DNA of 64,000 nucleotides from Pelagibacteraceae bacterium AG-422-N09 (GTDB lineage: Bacteria; Pseudomonadota; Alphaproteobacteria; Pelagibacterales; AG-422-B15): positions 1 to 64,000 of the forward strand of contig QCMV01000004.1 of assembly GCA_003213515.1 (NCBI GenBank), given 5' to 3'. The stretch's first letter is position 1; every line of letters starts with the position of its first letter. The notes beneath the pieces were generated by a model that was not told the origin of the DNA, ran no database searches, and worked only from the letters and a program-made list of their open reading frames with translations. Below, in pieces: positions 18,950 to 27,977 of this stretch. Made by a program: the position numbers and the translations under genes.

Positions 18950-20280
18950 ATAAGAAAAAAATACTTATAATCGATGATGAAGTTGACATAGCCAATAATA
19001 TAAAGGCAATTTTAAGTGATGAGAATTATAACTCATCAATCGCACATAATTCTAAAGATGCCTTGAAACAATTGTCCGATAATAATTATAGTTTAATAAT
19101 ATTGGACGTTTGGTTAACTAATTCAGACCTAGATGGAATTGAAATATTAAAAAAAATAAGAGAAACTAGTTTAACGCCAGTTATTATTATATCTGGTCAC
19201 GGTAATATTGAAATGGCTGTCAAGGCAATTAAAGAAGGCGCTAACGAGTTTATTGAAAAACCTTTTACAACTGAAAGACTTTTGCTATCTGTGAGCAGGT
19301 CTATAGAACTGTATGAAATCAAATCTGAGAATGAACGTTTAAAGCAAGAAAATATTTATGATTATAAATTTATTGGAGAGTCATTAGCTATTAACAAAGT
19401 TAGAAATTTAATAAAAAAAATTGCTCCAACAACTAGTAGGGTAATGATTTATGGAGATTCTGGAACAGGGAAAGATATTGTGGCACGTGAAATACACAAA
19501 TTCTCAAACTTTAATGATGGTCCGTTTATTGCAATAAATGCAGCATTAATGGAGCCTGAAAATATAGAAAAAGAATTTTTTGGTTACAAAGAAAGTGATG
19601 TCGACAAGCAAGGCTACTTTGAATTAGCGTCAAATGGAACTATATTTATAGATGAAGTAGGTGAAATGCCGTTACAGACTCAGGCAAAAATTTTAAGAGT
19701 CTTAACAGACAAACAGTTCACAAAAGTGGGAGGGAGCAAAATTATCGACCTTAAATGCAGAATTATATGCTCTTCGATACAAAATCTTGAAACACTGATT
19801 GATGAAGGTTCGTTTCGTAAAGATTTATTTCATCGTTTAAATGTGGTTAGTATTAAATTGCCGAAATTGATCGAGCGATTAGATGATATTGATGACTTAA
19901 TTAGATATTTTACTGAATTATTTACAGGAGAGAGTAAAAGACATATTGATTTAATACCGATAATAAAATCTAAGTATATAAATTATGAGTGGCCTGGCAA
20001 TATAAGGGAATTAAGAAATATAATTGAAAGGCATATTATACTTGGTGATAAATATGAAGAGGATATTGACACGCCTCGTGATAGAGAAATAACTAACCAA
20101 AACGTAATATCTCTGCCTCTTAAAAATGCAAGAAAAGTGTTTGAAAAAAACTATCTTCAGTCACAAATAAATCGGTTTGATGGAAATATATCTAAAACAG
20201 CGTCATTTATTGGCATGGAAAGATCGGCTTTACATAGAAAACTCAAACAACTCGGCATAACAGAAGACTTAAAAAAATGA
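18946..20280 (+). CDS. ntrX: Response regulator NtrX
   Basis: Receiver domain with phospho-acceptor Asp54 (LIILDVWLTN), AAA+ domain with Walker A GDSGTGKD and Walker B GTIFIDEVGEMPL, and a C-terminal Fis-type helix-turn-helix (FDGNISKTASFIGMERSAL). The loop that contacts sigma-54 in classic activators (GAFTGA) is replaced by FGYKESDVDKQGYF. Alphaproteobacterial NtrX proteins are known to lack GAFTGA, so it probably does not work as an ordinary sigma-54 activator. Overlaps ntrY and trkA by ATGA. Confidence 0.94.
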   Translation: MNKKKILIIDDEVDIANNIKAILSDENYNSSIAHNSKDALKQLSDNNYSLIILDVWLTNSDLDGIEILKKIRETSLTPVIIISGHGNIEMAVKAIKEGANEFIEKPFTTERLLLSVSRSIELYEIKSENERLKQENIYDYKFIGESLAINKVRNLIKKIAPTTSRVMIYGDSGTGKDIVAREIHKFSNFNDGPFIAINAALMEPENIEKEFFGYKESDVDKQGYFELASNGTIFIDEVGEMPLQTQAKILRVLTDKQFTKVGGSKIIDLKCRIICSSIQNLETLIDEGSFRKDLFHRLNVVSIKLPKLIERLDDIDDLIRYFTELFTGESKRHIDLIPIIKSKYINYEWPGNIRELRNIIERHIILGDKYEEDIDTPRDREITNQNVISLPLKNARKVFEKNYLQSQINRFDGNISKTASFIGMERSALHRKLKQLGITEDLKK

Positions 20281-21668
20281 AAGTTATAATTTGTGGGGCA
20301 GGCAAAGTTGGTACAAGTATTGCGAAACATTTAGTTTCACAGAAAAATGATGTTACTGTAATCGATCAATCTTTGGAACTGATTAATGATATAAAAGAAA
20401 AAGTTGATCTTAAAACAATTAATGGTTCAGCATCAAACCCATCAATATTAAAAAAGGCTGGAGCCGAAGAAACAGATATGATTATAGCTGTTACTTTACA
20501 CGATGAAATTAACATGGTTGCCTGTCAAATGGCACATACTTTTTTTAAAATTCCTAGAAAAATAGCCCGATTGAGATCTGAAGATTTCTTAAATCCTATT
20601 TGGAGAGATCTTTATAACGCTGATAATATGCCAATAGATTTAATAATTAGTCCTGAATTAGAAGTTGCTAAATCTATTGAAAGACAATTAAAAGCACCTG
20701 GCGCTTATGATGTTGTACCATTTTTAAATGACGAAATTGAATTATTGAGTTTGCCAATAAATGAAAATTGCCCACTTATTGATACAAATTTGAAGAGCAT
20801 ACACGAATTATTTCAAGAAAACTCAAACAAAGATAAAGATTTACGAGCCTCTATTTTAGGAATAAATCGTGGAGATAATTTGTTTATACCAAAAAAAAGC
20901 GACTCACTTTTTAATGGAGACCTTGTTTATATTCTTTCCGACAAAAATCATGTTAAGAGGACAATGAGTGCATTTGGCTTAAATGAAAAACCAATAAAAA
21001 AAATTATAATTGTTGGCGGTGGAAACATAGGTTTTAATCTTGCAAAAGATATAGAAATATATCACTCAGATATTTCAGTTTGTATCATTGAAAATAATAA
21101 CGAGAGAGCTAAGTATATTGCTGATCAACTTGGAAATACTCTAGTTTTAAATGGAGATGGACTAGATCAAAGTATATTAGATGAAGCTAATATCAGAGAT
21201 ACTGACATGATGCTAGCTTTAACAAATGACGATGAAACTAATATAATTATTTCAGCTGTTGCAAAGAAAAACAATTGCGAGTCACTAATTTTGGTAAATA
21301 ATTCAGAATACAATAAATTAAAAGGTGTTTTAGGAATAAGTAAGGTAATTGATCCTCGAAAAATTACTGTTTCAAAAATATTAAAACACGTACATCGTGG
21401 AAGAATAGAATCGGTTTATTCAATAGGCAATAATCAGGCTGAACTGATACATGCACAGGCACTTAAATCGTCAAAATTACTAAATAAAACAATAAAAGAA
21501 TCAAATTTACCAAATGGAATGAGGATTGGACTTATGAAAAAAAAGAACCATATTGTTGTTCCTAATAAGGAAACAATTATTGAAGAAAATGATGAAATAC
21601 TATTTTTTTGTATGACCGAAGATTTAAAAAATGCAGAAGATCTATTTAAAATAAGAGAGGCTTATTAG
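20277..21668 (+). CDS. trkA: Trk potassium uptake regulatory subunit TrkA
   Basis: Cytoplasmic gating subunit of the Trk potassium system. Two RCK units are visible, each with an NAD-binding Rossmann segment (MKVIICGAGKVGTSIAKHL at 1 and IIIVGGGNIGFNLAKDI near 241) and a TrkA-C region. Length 463 is normal. No membrane subunit (TrkH) is in the window. Position after ntrX is conserved in Alphaproteobacteria. Confidence 0.95.
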   Translation: MKVIICGAGKVGTSIAKHLVSQKNDVTVIDQSLELINDIKEKVDLKTINGSASNPSILKKAGAEETDMIIAVTLHDEINMVACQMAHTFFKIPRKIARLRSEDFLNPIWRDLYNADNMPIDLIISPELEVAKSIERQLKAPGAYDVVPFLNDEIELLSLPINENCPLIDTNLKSIHELFQENSNKDKDLRASILGINRGDNLFIPKKSDSLFNGDLVYILSDKNHVKRTMSAFGLNEKPIKKIIIVGGGNIGFNLAKDIEIYHSDISVCIIENNNERAKYIADQLGNTLVLNGDGLDQSILDEANIRDTDMMLALTNDDETNIIISAVAKKNNCESLILVNNSEYNKLKGVLGISKVIDPRKITVSKILKHVHRGRIESVYSIGNNQAELIHAQALKSSKLLNKTIKESNLPNGMRIGLMKKKNHIVVPNKETIIEENDEILFFCMTEDLKNAEDLFKIREAY

Positions 21669-22519
21669 TGTCAAGAATCTCCTATGTAAATGGCAATTAT
21701 TGTGAGCACAAAGAGTCTTTTGTGCATATCGAAGATCGAGGCTATCAATTTGCAGATGGTGTTTATGAAGTATTTGGCGTAATAAATAAAAAAATAGTCG
21801 ATTACGATGGTCATATTAATCGCCTTTTTAGATCTTTAATTGAAGTTCAAATTAAATCTCCAATTAACAAATCCTCATACTACTTTCATTTAAAGAGACT
21901 TATAAAAATAAATAGAATTGATGATGGTTTGATTTATTTGCAAATTACCAGAGGTGTAGCCGAGCGAGATTTTAAATTTCCAAAAAAAACAATACCCTCA
22001 ATTGTCATGATTGCTAAAAGTATTTCTCTAGGTTCTTATGAAAATACTTTTAAAAAAGGTATTAAGGTTCGAACAGTAAAAGATTTAAGGTGGAAAAGAG
22101 TTGATATTAAAACGATTAATTTATTAGCTCCAGTATTAGCTAAACAAGAGGCTGATGTTCACAATTGTCAGGAAGCATGGTTAATTGATGGTGAAGGCTT
22201 CGTAACTGAAGGAAGCTCTAGTACAGCGTGGATTCTAAAGAAAAATACTTTATGTACAACGCCGTTATCAAATTCTATTTTGAAAGGCATAACAAGGCAA
22301 ACACTAATAAAAGGTTTAAAAAAAAATAAACTAAGATTAATAGAAAAAAAATTTAATATTAATGATATTAAAGAGGCTGATGAGGCTTTCATAACAAGCG
22401 CTACTCAGTACGTAATGCCAGTAGTAAGTGTTGATAATTTTAAAATAGGCAATGGTAAAGTAGGAAAGTATGCTAACATTTTTAGCAAAGCCTATATGGA
22501 GGCTATAAAATTATCCTAA
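21668..22519 (+). CDS. dat: D-amino acid aminotransferase (class IV PLP enzyme)
   Basis: Class IV aminotransferase of 283 residues. The start is a GTG whose first base is the last base of the trkA stop. The N-terminus (YVNGNYCEHKESFVHIEDRG) and the turn GFVTEGSSSTAWI are typical; the PLP lysine is expected in DIKTINLLAPVLAKQ. D-alanine aminotransferase is the best guess because of the length and the arginine-rich RGYQFADGVYEV segment, but branched-chain or aminodeoxychorismate lyase activity cannot be excluded. Its 3' end contains the GGAGG used by hflX. Confidence 0.88.
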   Translation: MSRISYVNGNYCEHKESFVHIEDRGYQFADGVYEVFGVINKKIVDYDGHINRLFRSLIEVQIKSPINKSSYYFHLKRLIKINRIDDGLIYLQITRGVAERDFKFPKKTIPSIVMIAKSISLGSYENTFKKGIKVRTVKDLRWKRVDIKTINLLAPVLAKQEADVHNCQEAWLIDGEGFVTEGSSSTAWILKKNTLCTTPLSNSILKGITRQTLIKGLKKNKLRLIEKKFNINDIKEADEAFITSATQYVMPVVSVDNFKIGNGKVGKYANIFSKAYMEAIKLS

Positions 22520-23601
22520 AAAAAAATGTTACTAGAAGTCTAATTGTTCATCCTGAAATTAATGGGGATGATAAATATATTACTCATGAAATGTTTCATG
22601 AAATACAAAACCTTGTTCAAAACCTTAACATTGAAATAATTTCAAAAGAAATAATAAAACTAAAGCATAAAAATCCATCAACTTTCATAGGTAAAGGAAA
22701 TTTATTAAGAATTAAAAATTATGTCTCTGAAAAAAAAATAGATTTATTGATAATAAATAATAATTTATCACCATCACAGCAAAGAAACCTTGAAAGATAT
22801 CTAAATACTAAAGTTACTGACAGATCAGGTATAATTATTGAGATCTTTAGTAAAAGAGCTTCATCTAAAGAAAGTAAACTTCAAGTTGAATTGGCGGAAC
22901 TAATATATAGAAAATCCAGACTTGTTAGAGCCTGGACTCATCTTGAAAGGCAAAGGGGGGGTACCACATTTATCGGAGGTCCAGGAGAACTACAGATTGA
23001 ATTAGATAAACGATTAATACAGTCTAAAATTGTAAAAATTAAAAGAAAGTTAATGAAAGTAAAAGAAAGGCGACACATTCAGAGAAAATCAAGGCTTAAT
23101 AGTCAATTTAAAACTTTTGCTCTTGTGGGATATACTAATGCAGGAAAAACTAAGTTGTTTAACAGGTTAACTAAAAAAAAGCAGTCGAGTCAGGACAAAT
23201 TATTTGAAACATTAGATACAAAAATCAGTAAGTTTTTTTTAGATAATCAGCAAGTAGGTGTAATCGACACAGTAGGTTTTATAAATAATATACCAACCCA
23301 GTTGATTGAATCTTTTCACGCAACATTGGAAGAGATTAATTCAGCAACTTATATATTAAATGTAATTGACGTTAATGACATAAATGTTCAAAGTAAAATA
23401 CAAACAACAAAACGAATATTAAAAGATACTGGTGTTTCAAATGAGAAAATATCGAATATGATAAACGTGTATAATAAGATTGATGTGAGTAAATCTAAAT
23501 TTAATTTTAATCAGAATAGAATATTCGTAAGTGCATTAACGGGTGAGGGAATAGATAATTTAAAGGACAGAATAAAAAAAGAGATTATAAAGATTCATTA
23601 A
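22510..23601 (+). CDS. hflX: GTPase HflX, likely ATT start
   Basis: Ribosome-associated GTPase. The N-terminal HflX domain ends in the glycine-rich RGGTTFIGGPGELQIELDKR; the G domain shows ALVGYTNAGKT (G1), DTVGF (G3) and NKID (G4). The first ATG in frame is 22591, but the reading frame runs back to a stop at 22483-22485 without ATG, GTG or TTG, and the extra residues (LIVHPEINGDDKYITHEMF) match the family's N-terminal strand. GGAGG at 22498-22502 lies 7 bases before an ATT at 22510, which I take as the start; it gives 363 residues and overlaps dat by 10 bases. The hfq gene usually found between the two is absent. Confidence 0.9.
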   Translation: MILKKNVTRSLIVHPEINGDDKYITHEMFHEIQNLVQNLNIEIISKEIIKLKHKNPSTFIGKGNLLRIKNYVSEKKIDLLIINNNLSPSQQRNLERYLNTKVTDRSGIIIEIFSKRASSKESKLQVELAELIYRKSRLVRAWTHLERQRGGTTFIGGPGELQIELDKRLIQSKIVKIKRKLMKVKERRHIQRKSRLNSQFKTFALVGYTNAGKTKLFNRLTKKKQSSQDKLFETLDTKISKFFLDNQQVGVIDTVGFINNIPTQLIESFHATLEEINSATYILNVIDVNDINVQSKIQTTKRILKDTGVSNEKISNMINVYNKIDVSKSKFNFNQNRIFVSALTGEGIDNLKDRIKKEIIKIH

Positions 23602-24340
23602 TAATAATTTTAATTGAACCATTTCTTGCTTCATATCCAACAAAACTATTTAGTTTGTCATCTTTATATATGACCTTGATATAATCAGATGCAGCAAATA
23701 CATCATTAACTTTTTCTTCTTTTTTATACCCTCCAATCCGGATTTGTTTTGCCTCACACTCAATTGTACCATTGTCCGTATTCTTTGTTAGATTATTAAA
23801 AACTACATCATATCTTCTTTTTCCATCAAATATTTTAAATTTATTTTTACAGCTTTCAGTTTTATTAAAATCTAATACATTTAAAAAAAATGATGATGGA
23901 TCAATTGTATCAATTAACATTTCATCATTCACAACCGACAATTTCGAATTATCAAATTCTGGCACATTAATTATTTTAACAATCTTGTTATCATCATAAT
24001 CTATTTCAACATATTTCTCTTTTTTCTTACGAATATATGTGTATGTATATTTTGTTGGTTGGTATAAATTATTTACAAATCCTTCAACTTTGCCTTTGCC
24101 ATCTATTTGATTTATAAATTCAACAATATTTTTAGAATTAATTATAAACTCATAATGAAATGATTCATTTTCTACATTTAATAAAGTATTAATCTCCATT
24201 ATCTTAATTTTTGGAACAAGTGGTAATTTTGCGTAAATATTGAATTTTCTTTCTTGATTTAATGTATCTGCTAAAGTGGGTGGTATAAAAAAGAAAAATA
24301 TAAATATAAAGGTAAATACTGATTTTTTAATCAATAGCAT
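23585..24340 (-). CDS. DUF3108 family exported protein
   Basis: Secreted or periplasmic protein of unknown function. A signal peptide (LLIKKSVFTFIFIFFFFIPPTLA) precedes a beta-rich domain with the DUF3108-like pattern (FNIYAKLPLVPKIKIMEI, DPSSFFLNVLDF, FDGKRRYDVVF). The frame opens at 24367; the ATG at 24340 puts the signal peptide right at the N-terminus. It overlaps the convergent hflX by 17 bases and starts 5 bases from the divergent glycosyltransferase. Confidence 0.75.
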   Translation of the reverse strand: MLLIKKSVFTFIFIFFFFIPPTLADTLNQERKFNIYAKLPLVPKIKIMEINTLLNVENESFHYEFIINSKNIVEFINQIDGKGKVEGFVNNLYQPTKYTYTYIRKKKEKYVEIDYDDNKIVKIINVPEFDNSKLSVVNDEMLIDTIDPSSFFLNVLDFNKTESCKNKFKIFDGKRRYDVVFNNLTKNTDNGTIECEAKQIRIGGYKKEEKVNDVFAASDYIKVIYKDDKLNSFVGYEARNGSIKIIINESL

Positions 24341-24345
24341 AGTTT

Positions 24346-25401
24346 GTGAAAGTACTACATATATCAAATTTTGTCCAAAAACAGAAGGGACGATTGTATT
24401 GGAACCATTGTTTTAAAATTAATAATGGATTCATTAGAAATGGTCATAACCTCTGCCTATTTAGTGATAGAGACATGAGTAGAATGAATAAGTTAAATAA
24501 ATTAAATAATAATAGATCACTTAATAAGGATCTATTAGCTACTTTTAAGAACTTTGACCCTGACGTTGTAGTAATGGGGCATGCGGATAAAATACACAAC
24601 AAAACACTTAATGAATTTAGATCTATTAAAAAAAATATTAAAATAATCGAATGGAACGTTGATAATTACCTATTAGATAATACAGAAAAAAAATTTAAGC
24701 TAAGATCTCATCTAATAGATGCATTTTTTATTACTAATGCTGATAAAGTAATAAGCTCATGTTTATGCAAAAATAACTCAATTTCTTTTTTTCCTAATAT
24801 TTTTGACTCATCAATTGAGAGCTTAAGAATATTTGAAATTAACTCTTTCAAATATGATATATTTTATGCTTTAAGTTATGGTGTAGGTTCGGGAAAGATA
24901 AGATCATACAAATCAGATTACGATAGAGAAGTATTCCTTGATCACGTTAACAATAATTTTCCGAATATTAAAACAAACTTTTTTGGGTATAGAGGTAGCC
25001 AGCCAGTTTGGGGAGCTGAATTCGAGAGAGAAATAAGTAAATCTCCGATTAGTTTAAATTTAAGCAGAAAGCCACATTTAAAATACTACAGTTCCGATCG
25101 AATTTCTCAATACCTAGGAAATGGTTCTTGCTTGTTTGTTGATAAAAATTCTAATCTAGATGACTTATTTAATAATGATGAAGTTGTATTTTTTGACGGA
25201 ATGGATTTAAATGAATTTGGAGAAAAAATTGATTATTATTCTAGAAACCATATTGAAGCAAAAAAGATTGCAAAAAAAGGATGGGAAAGGGGCCATAAAG
25301 ATTATAATGAGCGAATTATAACTAATTATTTTTTAGACATTGCATTCAACAATAAACCTACAAAAGATTATAGTTGGCCAATTCATCAATTTTATAAATA
25401 A
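24346..25401 (+). CDS. CgeB-like glycosyltransferase
   Basis: A 351-residue GT-B-like glycosyltransferase, starting with GTG (MKVLHISNFVQ). The C-terminal part, LSRKPHLKYYSSDRISQYLG, then NGSCLFVDKNSNLDDLF and a terminal GHKDYNERI, resembles CgeB/spore-maturation-type transferases (Glyco_trans_1_2). The acceptor and donor sugars cannot be told. Start codons of this gene and the divergent DUF3108 gene are only 5 bases apart and no ribosome-binding site is visible. It opens the polysaccharide island. Confidence 0.72.
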   Translation: MKVLHISNFVQKQKGRLYWNHCFKINNGFIRNGHNLCLFSDRDMSRMNKLNKLNNNRSLNKDLLATFKNFDPDVVVMGHADKIHNKTLNEFRSIKKNIKIIEWNVDNYLLDNTEKKFKLRSHLIDAFFITNADKVISSCLCKNNSISFFPNIFDSSIESLRIFEINSFKYDIFYALSYGVGSGKIRSYKSDYDREVFLDHVNNNFPNIKTNFFGYRGSQPVWGAEFEREISKSPISLNLSRKPHLKYYSSDRISQYLGNGSCLFVDKNSNLDDLFNNDEVVFFDGMDLNEFGEKIDYYSRNHIEAKKIAKKGWERGHKDYNERIITNYFLDIAFNNKPTKDYSWPIHQFYK

Positions 25402-25408
25402 TAATTAC

Positions 25409-25438
25409 GAGGAGAAACATTTATTTCAGTTTCTCCTC
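25409..25438. terminator. Bidirectional intrinsic terminator
   Basis: A perfect 10-bp stem, GAGGAGAAAC / GTTTCTCCTC, with a 10-base loop lies between two convergent genes. An A/T-rich stretch with a run of T follows about 10 bases downstream on the plus strand. It probably ends transcripts from both sides. Confidence 0.65.
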
Positions 25439-25445
25439 AATAATA

Positions 25446-25829
25446 TTATTTTTTTTTAGTCCAAACTATTGCTAATTGAAACACTAGTATAAATAGAGTG
25501 AACACAGTTTGAACTGGTCCACCTAATATAGTCGGTGAACTGGCATATTCTGATAATCTTTCACCGGAAGATGATCCAATTTCAACTAATTGTGCTGTGT
25601 ATTCTGTAAGTATATTTCCGCCAATTTGATTTGACTGAAAAAAGAAAAAGGCCACAAATAAACAATAAATAGTCGTAAACACCTTTCCAGACATCGCTGC
25701 ATTAGAATCTTCATAAATATTTCTTGCCATTCTAAAGCCTAGCCATGTAAATAATATAAATCCGACTGAGTACATAGCGTTAAAAACAAACCCTTGATAC
25801 ATCAGATTTAATAATTGATATTCGTTCAT
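25446..25829 (-). CDS. Small integral membrane protein, unknown function
   Basis: I do not recognise this 127-residue protein. It has three clear hydrophobic helices (about residues 14-33, 50-66 and 103-124); the middle one contains IYCLFVAFFFFQ. Between helices two and three lies a polar segment (GGNILTEYTAQLVEIGSSS). AAGGA stands 7 bases before the ATG. It stands alone after a 190-base AT-rich gap and converges on the glycosyltransferase. No link to sugar metabolism is visible. Confidence 0.7.
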   Translation of the reverse strand: MNEYQLLNLMYQGFVFNAMYSVGFILFTWLGFRMARNIYEDSNAAMSGKVFTTIYCLFVAFFFFQSNQIGGNILTEYTAQLVEIGSSSGERLSEYASSPTILGGPVQTVFTLFILVFQLAIVWTKKK

Positions 25830-26019
25830 ATATGAAATTCCTTAATTTTTTTTAAGTTAGTTTAATAATAAGTAGGGTATTTATTGTTTGGTTTTGTGTA
25901 TATATTGAATATTATTAATATTATATTCGTATAATATATATTATGTAAAATAGTATTATAATCAATCAAATCAGTATATAAAATGCATAATTTAATAAAT
26001 AAAGTTATATATTAAATAA

Positions 26020-26994
26020 TTAAAATAAATTACTGATTTTATACGATATTTTATTAAAAGTTTTTTTAATATCCAACGACTTAAATATGAATTGATATTT
26101 GCCTCGCGTATAAGGTCTAAATTCAAAATAAGCGTTTTTAGTTATAGTTCTGTCGAATATATCAATTATGTTTTTATTATAATAAGCTCCAATACATGTT
26201 ATAGCCCCATGAGGACTAATAATAAGGTCTGAATACCCTACTTCCTTTATTAAATCATCAGAGCTTATAGGCCCTAAAAATTGAATATTTTTATTATTTT
26301 TAAAAATATCAATGTAATTATTTTCCGTTATTTGAAATTCAAGATCTGTGCTTACTCTGATTTTTATATTAAATTTTCTTATTAATTGTAAAAATAATTC
26401 ATCAAATTGATTTATATTTTTGTCAATATCTCCAAAAATATCTGATTTATAATGAAATAAAACATCTATTGGTTTTCCATTTATATCATACTTTATTTCA
26501 TTATATGGAATTTGATATTTTATTGATGGAATTACATTTTCTAACAGCTTTTTTTCCATATCATAAATAGGATTTTTTCTAATATTTTTAGTTCTATTAT
26601 TGACCTCATATTTAAATAAATATTTCCTTAAAAAAATACTTGGCCTTTTCCTCTTTTCATTATCGACACAAATCCCAAGGAATTTTGTATTTCTAAATAC
26701 AATAGGCAAAAAAAAGTAGAAATTTTTAGGAGAAAGTATGAATACATACTCGTAATTATTTATAAATAACTTAAGAAATAATTTAAATTTTTCTATAAAG
26801 GAAAGATTATAGTTGACTTGAATTATATTCAATTTTTCCTGAGATAGGACACTTGCAAACCTTACATTTATTTCAGATAAATGTATGTCAGTGATATGCT
26901 CAGAAAAATGGTTCCTTAGATGTTCAATATTTCTAAGTGAGTGAAAAAAATCACCTACTCTGTCATTTTTTAATATAAGAATTTTTTTATCCAT
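26020..26994 (-). CDS. Family 9-like glycosyltransferase (heptosyltransferase type)
   Basis: Begins KKILILKNDRVGDFFHSLRNIEHL, the typical start of GT9 enzymes of lipopolysaccharide synthesis, and has a C-terminal donor-binding section (FLGPISSDDLIKEVGYSDL, then IISPHGAITCIGAYYNKNII). Length 324 fits. Heptose is the classic donor, but none of the heptose synthesis genes are here. Last gene of the island's minus-strand operon; overlaps the preceding transferase by 25 bases. Confidence 0.78.
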   Translation of the reverse strand: MDKKILILKNDRVGDFFHSLRNIEHLRNHFSEHITDIHLSEINVRFASVLSQEKLNIIQVNYNLSFIEKFKLFLKLFINNYEYVFILSPKNFYFFLPIVFRNTKFLGICVDNEKRKRPSIFLRKYLFKYEVNNRTKNIRKNPIYDMEKKLLENVIPSIKYQIPYNEIKYDINGKPIDVLFHYKSDIFGDIDKNINQFDELFLQLIRKFNIKIRVSTDLEFQITENNYIDIFKNNKNIQFLGPISSDDLIKEVGYSDLIISPHGAITCIGAYYNKNIIDIFDRTITKNAYFEFRPYTRGKYQFIFKSLDIKKTFNKISYKISNLF

Positions 26995-27977
26995 ATATCA
27001 GCAATATAGTCCCAATTTTTAAAACCTCTTCTTTTAAACATTTTTTGTCTTATGGAGTTGTAAAAATCATTATTGAATAAAAGTTTTTCTAAATAATAAG
27101 CAAATTCCCTATCATTTTTTGCTATAAACCCGGTTTCATTATGAATTACTCTGTCTTCAACAGAACCGATACCATACGTAACAACTGGTACACACATTTG
27201 AACTGCCTCTTCTACTGTTAAAACCCAAATATCAGATTTATGACCAGTGTAAGCAAATACTCTTGTATTTCTAAGTTCATTAATTAGCTCTTCTCTAGAG
27301 CCAAATTTTCTCTCGAATATATTAGAATTGCGCATTTCTTTAGTATATGAAATTAAATTTGGATTTATAAAGAGTTTTGCCTTCTTTTCTTTATTCTGAA
27401 ATTTATTCATCCATATATCTATAAGCCAATCTAAATTTCTTAAAGACCTTACATTATTAAGCGCATATGGCTCTGGAATTATTTTAAGATCTATTGGTTC
27501 AGTGTAAAATCTTGGATCCACTGACAGAGTTATCATATGTTTTCCAAACATAGAGGTAAGATAACTCCTATTGTGATACTGGTAATTACACATTGTCACT
27601 ACTTCTGGTTTATATTTTAAAAATGAAAGTAACTGTTTTTTTCTTAAAAATTTTTCAAATGGTTGTAATGAGTTAGACCAAACAACTTTTTTTTTTGAAG
27701 ATATGTTTCTAAATAAATTGGCATTAGAAATTGCTATACACAAGTCGTAGTGTTTATCTTGACTAGAATGTTTATTGCCATAGAAAACTCCATTAATAAC
27801 TATATCTTGTTTGACTTCAGTTAATACCTTTACGTTGATATTTTTTTTTACAAAACTTTCTGCTAGTAAGATAAGTGAACTCTCTGTGCCTCTTACTTTA
27901 GTACTATTGAGATCACTGCCTGTAAAATCAGAATCTGAATTATCTATAAATAAAACAGATTTATCATTTCTTAACAT
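26970..27977 (-). CDS. GT4-like glycosyltransferase
   Basis: A 335-residue GT-B-fold transferase. The C-terminal half has the family pattern FAYTGHKSDIWVLTVEEAVQ, MCVPVVTYGIGSVEDRV and HNETGFIAKND, with the E-x7-E-like donor-binding motif. The N-terminus includes RGTESSLILLAESFVKKN, typical of the acceptor domain. It starts immediately before gmd's stop (1-base spacing), so the two are co-transcribed. Confidence 0.82.
   Translation of the reverse strand: MLRNDKSVLFIDNSDSDFTGSDLNSTKVRGTESSLILLAESFVKKNINVKVLTEVKQDIVINGVFYGNKHSSQDKHYDLCIAISNANLFRNISSKKKVVWSNSLQPFEKFLRKKQLLSFLKYKPEVVTMCNYQYHNRSYLTSMFGKHMITLSVDPRFYTEPIDLKIIPEPYALNNVRSLRNLDWLIDIWMNKFQNKEKKAKLFINPNLISYTKEMRNSNIFERKFGSREELINELRNTRVFAYTGHKSDIWVLTVEEAVQMCVPVVTYGIGSVEDRVIHNETGFIAKNDREFAYYLEKLLFNNDFYNSIRQKMFKRRGFKNWDYIADIWIKKFLY

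Noticed and set aside
25409-25438. Perfect inverted repeat as the end of an insertion sequence
   Set aside because: No transposase or second copy; its place between convergent genes fits a terminator.
25860-26019. AT-rich stretch with small palindromes (for example AATATTATTAATATT) as an origin or regulatory array
   Set aside because: At this base composition such palindromes are expected; no DnaA-box cluster or repeated unit was found.
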